Source of the DNA: Bacteriovoracaceae bacterium
Lineage (GTDB): Bacteria; Bdellovibrionota; Bacteriovoracia; Bacteriovoracales; Bacteriovoracaceae
Direction of reading: 5' to 3'
Assembly: GCA_947461175.1 (NCBI GenBank)
Contig: CANHIY010000013.1
Coordinates: 1-39,087 of the forward strand
DNA length: 39,087 nucleotides
Positions 1-7,033 of the stretch are shown here, piece by piece (within the stretch, counting starts at the first letter, position 1; each line of letters starts with the position of its first letter). The position numbers were made by a program, and so were the translations under genes. The notes beneath the pieces are model-generated. The model did not search any database and had not been told where the DNA came from. It was given only the letters and a program-made list of their open reading frames with translations.

Positions 1-32
1 ATCGAAAGGAGTCGTTGACTAGGACAACTCAT
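1..32 (-). CDS. possible 5' end of a gene running off the left edge
   Basis: An ATG at 32-30 on the minus strand opens a frame (MSCPSQRLLS) that stays open to the window edge. It sits about 29 bases after the stop of the upstream glycosyltransferase gene, the spacing expected for the next gene of an operon. Only ten codons are visible, with no strong ribosome binding site, so neither reality nor product can be judged. Confidence 0.2.
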   Translation of the reverse strand, partial: MSCPSQRLLS

Positions 33-61
33 ATTTTAATACTTGGAAGGAGATAGACCTT

Positions 62-775
62 CTAACTCTTATGATCTTTTCTATGAGAGCGGTTTAGGTC
101 TAAGTTCATCTCATAAGTTTTTTCTATGTCGTCTAGACTAAGACCTAAGTAAAATTTAATTTTACAAAGTTGATTGAGGTAAATTTGCCTCCATATACCG
201 TTTTTTTCAAATCTCAATGCTGAGGTCATTGCTATAGCTGGAAGACGAGAAGGAAAACCAAAGGCAAGAAGCCTCCGACAAAACATGGTATCTTCAAAAA
301 TGGACTCCTCAGGAAAACCGCCTGCAATCTCTACGAACCGTTTTCTTGCCCATAAGATATGATCCAAATAATAGATATGCTTTAAATCCCCCCTAATAAC
401 ATTAGACCACCATGAGGTAAATTGAAGAATTGGATGAGCGATATCAAAACTGTGTGTGAAGGCACCCCACACTTGACAAGGTAAAAGTCTATCTATCTGC
501 TCCAGCGCCTCTGAGGGTATCAATGTACGGGGATGTACGAAAATTATAATTTCACTATCAGCATACCTTAAGGCTTCATTATATCTTTGGCCCCTGTTAC
601 TATTTGGATAGCTCCTAAATGGTAGATCAAGATTATCTAGCTTTTCAAGAGTTCCATCCTGACTTCCACCATCAACGATTATGATCTTTTCTGATTTTGA
701 AATCAAAAATTTAAGATTCAACCAAAAATAAGTTGAGTTCTTCTCATTATAAATAGAAAAAATCCAGGTTCTCAT
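62..775 (-). CDS. family 2 glycosyltransferase, rSAM/selenodomain (arsenosugar) type, TIGR04283-like
   Basis: A 237-residue GT-A glycosyltransferase, probably cytoplasmic. The N-terminus gives the nucleotide-sugar strand and acidic turn (IIIVDGGSQDGT, about residues 31-42), followed by GQRYNEAL and the metal-site region IIIFVHPRT. The C-terminal half has WGAF, GGFPEESIFED (acceptor/catalytic region) and a tail ending FYLGLSLDDIEKTY. This order and the missing large C-terminal extension match the TIGR04283 family, named for its association with radical SAM/selenodomain proteins and arsenosugar biosynthesis loci. A good RBS (AGGTG) lies about 7 bases before the ATG. It diverges from the sensor kinase at 882 with a 106-bp gap. 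The neighbouring TIGR04282-like, SelD-N-like, TVP38 and DUF547 genes support the family call. Acceptor substrate is not known. Confidence 0.8.
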   Translation of the reverse strand: MRTWIFSIYNEKNSTYFWLNLKFLISKSEKIIIVDGGSQDGTLEKLDNLDLPFRSYPNSNRGQRYNEALRYADSEIIIFVHPRTLIPSEALEQIDRLLPCQVWGAFTHSFDIAHPILQFTSWWSNVIRGDLKHIYYLDHILWARKRFVEIAGGFPEESIFEDTMFCRRLLAFGFPSRLPAIAMTSALRFEKNGIWRQIYLNQLCKIKFYLGLSLDDIEKTYEMNLDLNRSHRKDHKS

Positions 776-881
776 CTTAAATCACCTAAGTAAGAAATTA
801 GGGTACTACTAGGCATTTCTTAACCATCATATGATATCTCAAATGTATTAAAACTATTTCAAATCTTCCGATAATATTTTT

Positions 882-3125
882 ATGAAATTAAAAGTATTGC
901 AGTTTAAAAGCATCGCGCTAAGACTCGTATTTGCTATTTGTAGTGTGGTTACACTCTCTCTTTTTGCAGTTGGGACCTATAGTTATTTATCAATTGCCAA
1001 GAAGGTAGAGGTGATGTTGGGTGAGAGACTTGAACACATGGTCAGGACCGGTACACTACTCGTTGATCCAAATGACCACGAGGCAATAGAAAATGCATTT
1101 CTAGAGCAGGAAGAAAAAATACCAGAAAAAGCTGAGTTCAAAAGAGTTAAAGATAAACTTGATCACATAAAAAAGATCAACGGTCTAGGCGTCGAGGTCT
1201 ATACAGTTATTGGTCCGGAGTGGGCAGAAGGAAACATGATTTTTATTGCCATGAGTGGTGATAAAAACTTCACAGGAAATTCAATGCCACTTAACAAGAC
1301 TGTTGAAAAGGTTATAAAAACGGGTCAGCCTCAACACACGGATCTATACGAAGATGAAGAGGGTCTCTGGGTATCGGCAATGGCTCCAATCAAAAACAAA
1401 GATGGGAAGGTTATTGCTGTGATGGAGGTTGATTACAAAGCTGAAGCAGAGGTTTCAAGTGCCAAAAAAGAAGTACTTCTTGCTATTGGTGGCCCAGCCA
1501 TTATTGCATTTATTTGTTCAGTTGCACTAGGAATTTACCTCGGTAAGTCACTGGCAAGACCAGTCATCTTCCTATCAGATGCCGCCACAAAAGTTGCAAG
1601 TGGAGACCTGAATGTTAAGGTTGATATCACTACTTTGGACGAAATTGGAAGCTTGTCTCGGATCTTTAACTCCATGACTTCTGAACTTAAGACAAGTCGT
1701 GAACAACTAGAGGATTATGCAAAAAATCTAGAGGAAAAAGTAAAACAAAGAACGGCAGAAGTGGTCGCTAGTAAGAAAAAGATTCAGAATATTTTAGATA
1801 ATATTGAACAGGGTGTCGTAACATTTAGTGATAATTTTAAACTGGATGATGAATTTTCAGCTTTTGTTTCCAGGTTCTATAATACCCCCAAAGAAAAAGT
1901 CACTGGTCAGCCCTATTTTGATTTCTTATTTCCCAAGGCAAAAATCTCTTCTAATGACTCCAACCTCATGGTGGAGTCATTAAAAGCGATCATGGGCGAA
2001 GACGAGCTAGCTTGGAGTCTCAATAATGACCATCTTCCCCATGAACTTGTCATTGAGGTAGAGGGCTCCGAAAAAATTATTGGTATTGATTGGACCCCTA
2101 TGTTGAATCCTGAGGGAATAATAGAAAGATTGATGGTTGTTATAAAAGACCTTACTCAACAGCGTGCTCTTGAACTACAACTTGAAATCGAAAAAAGAGA
2201 AGGACAAAAAATGGTTGAGGGCATCATCGAGATGATGAGGCATCCAAAACAAAAAATTGTAAATTTTGTAACAGATGCAGAAAAAAGATTAAGCGCAGTT
2301 GAAAAAAACATAAATCATGAAATGAACCTAAATCAGCTCTTTATTGATCTTCATACAATCAAGGGTGCGGCGAGAGTTCTAAGTCTCAACTCTCTAACAA
2401 ACTCAACCCATGAAGCTGAGGAACCAGTACAAAAACTTCGATCAACACCCTCGAGCGTGGAACTAAAAGATACAATTAAACAAAAATTCAAAATACTTCA
2501 AAATGATTTCAATCGTTTCTATAAAACCTTTAAAAAAATATATGGCGGTGAAAATCAAGTTGAAGAAAAGCTATCATTTTTAACTCTTCTTTCTCAACAA
2601 ATGGATGGAATTCGCAAACGTGCTGAAGATAATTCATTAAATTTTAACTTAATTGGATTTGAAGATGCAGTCATAAATTGGCCTGAAGAAATCGCCCAAA
2701 AACTATCAGGCATATTTATTCACGCTTTAAGCAACTCTATTGATCATGGTTATCTGCTTCCTATGAAACGTGGCGAAGACGCCGAGAAAGTTGAAATAAA
2801 AGTAGTAGCAAGAAAAGAAAGTCAGAAAAATCTCATTATATGTATCGAAGACAGTGGTGGGGGTTTAAATATTCAACAGATTAAGAAAAAAGCCGAGGAA
2901 AGAGGAATTCAAACAGATGGGATGGTTGATGAAGATGTTATGAATCTTGTTTTCGAGGATGGATTTTCAACTGCGGAGGTAACCACCGATACTAGTGGAA
3001 GAGGTGTTGGCCTCTCTGCTATAAGAAGATTTGTCATTGATCTTGGTGGATCAGTGAAAATTGAAAATAAGTCCGATTCTAGAGGCTCCCGGTTACTTCT
3101 AAAGTTACCATTTGTCTCTAATTAA
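882..3125 (+). CDS. membrane CheA-like sensor kinase (sensor-HAMP-PAS-HPt-HATPase), no CheW domain
   Basis: A 747-residue inner-membrane kinase. One membrane helix (about 13-39) and a second (about 198-222) bracket a roughly 160-residue extracytoplasmic sensor region of cache-like length. A HAMP linker (about 222-275), coiled coil and PAS-like domain (about 295-430) follow. Next is an HPt domain with the phosphorylatable His in HTIKGAAR (His491). The catalytic domain is of CheA type: N-box ALSNSIDHG (about 614), G1 DSGGG (about 657), G2 TSGRGVGLSAI. The protein stops after the ATPase domain, so the CheW-like P5 domain is absent and coupling to classical chemoreceptor arrays is unlikely. No receiver domain is fused; candidate partners are the CheY proteins at 9942 and 13813. 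No clear Shine-Dalgarno precedes the ATG. Its ligand is unknown. Confidence 0.85.
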   Translation: MKLKVLQFKSIALRLVFAICSVVTLSLFAVGTYSYLSIAKKVEVMLGERLEHMVRTGTLLVDPNDHEAIENAFLEQEEKIPEKAEFKRVKDKLDHIKKINGLGVEVYTVIGPEWAEGNMIFIAMSGDKNFTGNSMPLNKTVEKVIKTGQPQHTDLYEDEEGLWVSAMAPIKNKDGKVIAVMEVDYKAEAEVSSAKKEVLLAIGGPAIIAFICSVALGIYLGKSLARPVIFLSDAATKVASGDLNVKVDITTLDEIGSLSRIFNSMTSELKTSREQLEDYAKNLEEKVKQRTAEVVASKKKIQNILDNIEQGVVTFSDNFKLDDEFSAFVSRFYNTPKEKVTGQPYFDFLFPKAKISSNDSNLMVESLKAIMGEDELAWSLNNDHLPHELVIEVEGSEKIIGIDWTPMLNPEGIIERLMVVIKDLTQQRALELQLEIEKREGQKMVEGIIEMMRHPKQKIVNFVTDAEKRLSAVEKNINHEMNLNQLFIDLHTIKGAARVLSLNSLTNSTHEAEEPVQKLRSTPSSVELKDTIKQKFKILQNDFNRFYKTFKKIYGGENQVEEKLSFLTLLSQQMDGIRKRAEDNSLNFNLIGFEDAVINWPEEIAQKLSGIFIHALSNSIDHGYLLPMKRGEDAEKVEIKVVARKESQKNLIICIEDSGGGLNIQQIKKKAEERGIQTDGMVDEDVMNLVFEDGFSTAEVTTDTSGRGVGLSAIRRFVIDLGGSVKIENKSDSRGSRLLLKLPFVSN

Positions 3126-3156
3126 AAATCTGCTTACTGATAAGAATTAAAAAGGA

Positions 3157-3300
3157 TTATTTTTTCTTACACTTTTCAAGTTCAGGCTTGGCTTTACAGA
3201 TATCAACCGGAAGTCGGAATGTTCTTCCACTTGCCATGACAACTCCTGAAACTAACGCCAGGACACAAAATACGGATACGATTCTTAATTCCTTGATCAC
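3157..3300 (-). CDS. small secreted peptide (47 aa), GTG start
   Basis: The ORF track starts this frame at 3369, but a GTG at 3300 is preceded by a full AAGGAGG with a 5-base spacer, by far the best initiation signal. The resulting 47-residue product has a short basic head, a hydrophobic core (VSVFCVLALVSGVVMA) and a likely signal-peptidase I site after VMA. The mature part would be about 24 residues, Lys/Arg-rich, with two Cys (DICKAKPELEKCKKK). No lipobox is apparent. The gene converges on the 3' end of the kinase at 3125 and its start lies only 26 bp from the divergent GT-C gene. No family recognised; function unknown. Confidence 0.6.
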   Translation of the reverse strand: MIKELRIVSVFCVLALVSGVVMASGRTFRLPVDICKAKPELEKCKKK

Positions 3301-3305
3301 TTTTT

Positions 3306-3312
3306 CCTCCTT
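3306..3312 (-). promoter_or_regulatory. strong ribosome binding site that fixes the GTG start of the small peptide
   Basis: On the minus strand AAGGAGG stands 5 bases before GTG at 3300. It matches the anti-Shine-Dalgarno core perfectly and is stronger than those of most genes in this window. It argues for a real, well-translated gene and for the short 47-codon form. Confidence 0.65.
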
Positions 3313-3326
3313 GGGTAACTTGAAGT

Positions 3327-4601
3327 ATGCCAAAAATTTTTGTTTTTCACCTGATCGCATTAATTGCAACCATTATATCCAGTGGATTTAGCAGTACAAA
3401 CAGTGGCTTAGTCCTATTTATTTTTGCACTATTTTGTTCTCATCTATCTTGGACGCGTGTGTACAAATATCAGAACACAACTCTGAATATGGGTCAAGTA
3501 TCCTCCCTGATTATCATTGTAATTCTTTTTATTTTTTTTACTCAACCCGTTTGGGAAAATGATTTTTATCGTTACATGCTCGATGGGCTTCACTTACTTT
3601 CAGGTATTGAACCCTATTTCCCAAGCCCAATTGAATCCCCTCTAAAAGAAAACTATCCGAGTCTGATAGATAAAGTCGGATTTCCTGAAGTACCTACCAT
3701 TTACCCCCCACTAGCTATTTCTATTTTTTCATTTCTTGTCAGATTTTCTGGAGAGAATGCTACGGTTTTTCTCTTACTTTCAAGAATTTCGTATTACATC
3801 ATTTTTTACTTTTTGATGTTTTTTCTGACAAGTAAAAGAAAGTTAGAATTCAGGAAGTTAATCCTCATCACGACTCATCCACTTATCTTAGTTGAGGGTA
3901 TAACAAATGCACACTTTGATTTGATACTTGCAGGAATTTCTGCTTTGATGCTGGTTTCTCCACAATTTATGATCTTGTTTTTTCCACTGGCAGTCAGTAT
4001 TAAATACACCTTTATTACAATCTTTCCGATTTTTCTTCATTTGAAAGATATCTTAATAAAAATAAAATCTAAAATTTTTTACTTTAAAATAGGGATTATC
4101 ATCTCTCTTTTACCCTTATTCTTTGGAGATTTTAACCTCACGGTCATGCTAAAAAATCTCTCCTTTTTTGCAGCAGAGTGGGAGATGAACTCTGGTATCT
4201 TTAGATTTTTCAGATGGGTTGGTTCATTCTATTCCAATCATGAGTCTTTCACGGTCAAATTTGCTACTTTGATTTCCGGTATTTCGTACCTCTTGATTCT
4301 TTTTTTAATTCATTCCAAGAGAGAACAATTTTCAATTGAAAAGAAACTATTCCTCGCTCTTTCCTCGCTGATACTTTTGGCTCCAGTGTGTAACCCATGG
4401 TACTTTTTATGGATGCTACCTTCCGCTGTCTTGCTAGAAGGAAAGTCTGGCGAATGGTCTAGGTATTTTTTTCTTTTCGCTCCCCTCTATTACTGCAATT
4501 TTTTAACGGATGGACTTCATGAAAAATTCTTTATAAGTACATTAAACCTTCAGCATATTTGGTATATTTTGTGTTTTTTTAAAGTTTATCGATCTAGCTA
4601 A
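3327..4601 (+). CDS. GT-C type polytopic membrane glycosyltransferase (GT87/DUF2029-like)
   Basis: A 424-residue protein with about ten hydrophobic helices. After the second helix comes the lumenal loop signature of GT-C enzymes: NDFYRYMLDG (acidic residue after a helix), then IEPYFPSP and TIYPPLAISIFSF. A later TNAHFDLILAG stretch matches the second conserved loop of GT87/mannosyltransferase-like proteins. Such enzymes transfer sugar from a polyprenyl-phosphate donor on the outer face of the inner membrane. The position among TIGR04282/04283-like and SelD-N-like genes suggests it belongs to the same pathway. The RBS is weak, and its 3' end overlaps the convergent gene at 4594 by 8 bases. GT assignment comes from the loop motif and topology; donor and acceptor are unknown. 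Confidence 0.65.
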   Translation: MPKIFVFHLIALIATIISSGFSSTNSGLVLFIFALFCSHLSWTRVYKYQNTTLNMGQVSSLIIIVILFIFFTQPVWENDFYRYMLDGLHLLSGIEPYFPSPIESPLKENYPSLIDKVGFPEVPTIYPPLAISIFSFLVRFSGENATVFLLLSRISYYIIFYFLMFFLTSKRKLEFRKLILITTHPLILVEGITNAHFDLILAGISALMLVSPQFMILFFPLAVSIKYTFITIFPIFLHLKDILIKIKSKIFYFKIGIIISLLPLFFGDFNLTVMLKNLSFFAAEWEMNSGIFRFFRWVGSFYSNHESFTVKFATLISGISYLLILFLIHSKREQFSIEKKLFLALSSLILLAPVCNPWYFLWMLPSAVLLEGKSGEWSRYFFLFAPLYYCNFLTDGLHEKFFISTLNLQHIWYILCFFKVYRSS

Positions 4602-5661
4602 ATGTAGACATAAATTTTTTATCAATGTAATTTTTTAGATACCAAAAAAATCTCGATCTTAGGGACACATTTCCTCGTGAAAAAATAACGTCTTTCTTTC
4701 CACTCAAAATAAGAGAAAGGTACTTGGATTGTGGCCTATATTTCACGAGGATTTTTCCATCTATTAGGCATTGAAGATTCTTAACTAAAATGGCTCCCTG
4801 CTTTACAGCGAAAACTCCTGACTTTGGAAGTTTTGTTTTTTGAAACATTGTACAATCTCCTGCAGCAAAAACTTCTGGATATCCTTCCACTTGTAGATAG
4901 TCGTTAACGGCCAAAGCACCATCCGGCAGACATTCAGGTGGTGTGCCAGAAACTGTAGAGACCGCAAGGTCATAGATAATTCTTTCACCACTCTTTAAAA
5001 AAATCCATTGATCGAACACCTCTACAAGGTCATCTTGAATACAATGAACTCCTCTTTCTCTTAAAGCATTTTGCGCAAGGTATTTAGTCCTTTCGGGATA
5101 ATCAGGGAGGATACCTCTTGTACCTGTAACAAGTTTTATTGATGAGCTAAAGGCAAGTGACATTGAAATAGCCATTTCAATACCTCCAGCCCCCCCACCG
5201 ATTATAACAATATCGGGATTAGAATTTTCTTTCTCTTTAAACTCTTGAAGCTTTAATAAAAATTTTCCCAAAGGCCTGATAGGAAGGAAGTTGTCACAGC
5301 TCCCTTTTGTTAAAAATCTAACAGATGAGCTTCCCAAATTAATAGAAAGATAGTCATATTGAAAATCATTTGAATCTTTTGTTGATACTATCTTTTTTTC
5401 AAAATCAAATTTTATAATTTCGGATTCATGAAGAGGGATTCCCCACCTCTTACACATTTTCCTTAAATCAAATCTCATTTCCTCCTCTTTATACATTCCC
5501 CCTATCAGACCAGGAAGCATGCCAGAGTAGACTACAAAAGATGTATTGTTTAAAACTACCAGATTGATTCCAAGCCTCTCCCTCAGAGGACCAAGTGAAT
5601 GAAGGACCTGCAAATTCGCATGGCCACACCCAGCAAGGATTAATTTTTTTAGATGCTTCAT
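4594..5661 (-). CDS. FAD/NAD(P)-dependent oxidoreductase of the SelD N-terminal type (TIGR03169-like)
   Basis: A 355-residue two-dinucleotide-fold flavoprotein. The FAD site is at the N-terminus (LILAGCGHANLQVL), followed by YSGMLPGLIGGMYKEEE, which is characteristic of the family often fused to the N-terminus of selenophosphate synthetase SelD. The NAD(P) site is VIIGGGAGGIEMAI (about 150-165) and the second FAD motif is VFAAGDC (about 265). The tail WYLKNYIDKKFM also matches the family. There is no SelD domain here: this is the stand-alone form. The ATG directly abuts the TAG stop of the upstream GT2 gene, with an AGAGG-type RBS inside it, so the two are translationally coupled. Likely a membrane-associated NDH-2-like oxidoreductase; substrate unknown. 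Confidence 0.78.
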   Translation of the reverse strand: MKHLKKLILAGCGHANLQVLHSLGPLRERLGINLVVLNNTSFVVYSGMLPGLIGGMYKEEEMRFDLRKMCKRWGIPLHESEIIKFDFEKKIVSTKDSNDFQYDYLSINLGSSSVRFLTKGSCDNFLPIRPLGKFLLKLQEFKEKENSNPDIVIIGGGAGGIEMAISMSLAFSSSIKLVTGTRGILPDYPERTKYLAQNALRERGVHCIQDDLVEVFDQWIFLKSGERIIYDLAVSTVSGTPPECLPDGALAVNDYLQVEGYPEVFAAGDCTMFQKTKLPKSGVFAVKQGAILVKNLQCLIDGKILVKYRPQSKYLSLILSGKKDVIFSRGNVSLRSRFFWYLKNYIDKKFMSTFS

Positions 5662-6375
5662 CTATTTTCCTCTGCGGTAAAACTTATGGAGTCGCTTCGG
5701 ATTCCCAACTCTAATAAGCCATAGAAAAACTATTATACCATTAATAGTGATTCTTTTAATCATACCATCTTTTTGATACCTCCTTGGAGAGACAATCATT
5801 TTCTCTTCAAATACTTTCCACTTTTTAAATCGAAGTGACCTAGAGAGTATTAAATCCACCAAAAATACTTCATGACTAGATCTTTCCAATAATTCATAAA
5901 ATTCTTTTTTTAGAATGAATCCATTTGTCCAAGCGGCAAGATGAAAGAACTTAAGTAAAAATATATTTTGTAATAATGCATAGATCCTCATTCCATTCTT
6001 TTGACCATACTGCTTTGGGAAAACATAAACATCAGCACTCTCCCCATGCAATTTCTCTAGCACTTTTTGAAGCGAATTCTCTAGAATTAAACAATCTACT
6101 GGTAGTAAAAAAGAAAAATCTCCTTTCGCGACCTCCATTCCTTTTGAAAAAGCTTTTCCCGTTCCAACACCATCAAGCTTAATCATTGTTGTGCCAGGAT
6201 ACTTATTTTCAACCAAGACTGCACTCTGATCTGTTGATCCATCATCAACAAAAATTAATTCAATGTTTTCTTTCTGAAATATATGAAAGTTATCTATTGA
6301 ATTCTCCAATTGATGAAACTCATTTTTAAATGGAATAATCACTGAAAGAATCGTGGCGGTTGATACAAATTTCAT
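5662..6375 (-). CDS. family 2 glycosyltransferase, second copy in the selenodomain-type cluster
   Basis: The ORF track begins at 6477, but ATG at 6375 (MKFVSTATILSV) has an AAAGG ribosome site 6 bases upstream and puts the GT-A fold at the N-terminus, so the product is about 237 residues. Motifs: ILSVIIPFKNE, FVDDGSTDQS, then the donor-binding region FLLPVDCLIL where DXD would be. The C-terminus (VSPRRYQKDGMIKRITINGII) resembles the end of TIGR04283-type enzymes, but GGFPE and the downstream ED are not clear, so it is a more divergent relative of the gene at 62. A hydrophobic stretch near the C-terminus (ITINGIIVFLWLI) may associate with the membrane. It runs straight into the SelD-N-like gene. 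Substrate not known. Confidence 0.68.
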   Translation of the reverse strand: MKFVSTATILSVIIPFKNEFHQLENSIDNFHIFQKENIELIFVDDGSTDQSAVLVENKYPGTTMIKLDGVGTGKAFSKGMEVAKGDFSFLLPVDCLILENSLQKVLEKLHGESADVYVFPKQYGQKNGMRIYALLQNIFLLKFFHLAAWTNGFILKKEFYELLERSSHEVFLVDLILSRSLRFKKWKVFEEKMIVSPRRYQKDGMIKRITINGIIVFLWLIRVGNPKRLHKFYRRGK

Positions 6376-6388
6376 GTTAACCTTTATT

Positions 6389-7033
6389 ATGGATAAAGTT
6401 ACCTTATGTTTTGCTAAAACTCCTGGGCTTACACCGGCAAAAACCAGACTTTCGAAAGAGATTGGAACTCGCCTCACTGAAGAGCTTTATTATCTCTTGA
6501 TTTTAAGATGTCTTGAACTAATGGGGCAACTCATAGATTTTTCTCCTCTTGTTGCCGTCAATGAAGAAGAAGGCTTAAAAAATTTAATTTGGAAAAATTT
6601 CCCTACCTTTCTTCAGGCCAAAGGAGAATTAGGTATTAAACTTTCACATGCGGAGGAGTACTTTTCCAACCTTTATCAGAAAATTTTTTTCTGGGGTACA
6701 GATTCTCCCTCACTGACTGCAGATCATTTCAGGAGCTCAGCCAGACTTTTAGAAACTTGTTCTACAGTCATTATTCCAGCAAAAGATGGAGGATTTATCC
6801 TTTATGCTTCTAACCAAAAGCTGCCTCCACTATCATGGGAATCAATTCAATACAGTACAAATTCTACTCTTAACGATCTTAAAAAATATACTCCCTCTGA
6901 TACAGTCTATTTTTCTGAACTGAGTGACTTAGATACTTATGACGACATTGAACATGTCATCAGAGAAATGAATCAATTCGGATCTCAGGGAGTGGCGTGG
7001 GATAAATTAAAAGATTTTCTTGAAAAACTTTAG
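6389..7033 (+). CDS. DUF2064 / TIGR04282-like nucleotidyl- or glycosyltransferase (transferase 1)
   Basis: About 214 residues from ATG 6389 (MDKVTLCFAKTPGLTP). KTPGLTPAKTRLSKEIG fits the P-G-x-x-KTRL nucleotide-binding loop of the CofC/DUF2064 type. Further family signatures are FWGTDSPSL (the GxDxP metal-binding region), the KDGGFILYAS loop and LSDLDTYDDI near the C-terminus. This is TIGR04282, the family paired with TIGR04283 in rSAM/selenodomain (arsenosugar) clusters. The ORF-track start (6353) would overlap the divergent GT2; starts at 6374 and 6389 are alternatives and none has a good RBS. The 3' end overlaps the convergent gene by 4 bases. Whether it transfers a sugar or makes a nucleotide-activated donor is not decided by sequence. 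Confidence 0.75.
   Translation: MDKVTLCFAKTPGLTPAKTRLSKEIGTRLTEELYYLLILRCLELMGQLIDFSPLVAVNEEEGLKNLIWKNFPTFLQAKGELGIKLSHAEEYFSNLYQKIFFWGTDSPSLTADHFRSSARLLETCSTVIIPAKDGGFILYASNQKLPPLSWESIQYSTNSTLNDLKKYTPSDTVYFSELSDLDTYDDIEHVIREMNQFGSQGVAWDKLKDFLEKL

Noticed and set aside
3188-3391. 67-codon plus-strand ORF
   Set aside because: Overlaps the small secreted peptide (better supported by AAGGAGG) and the GT-C start; no family-like sequence.
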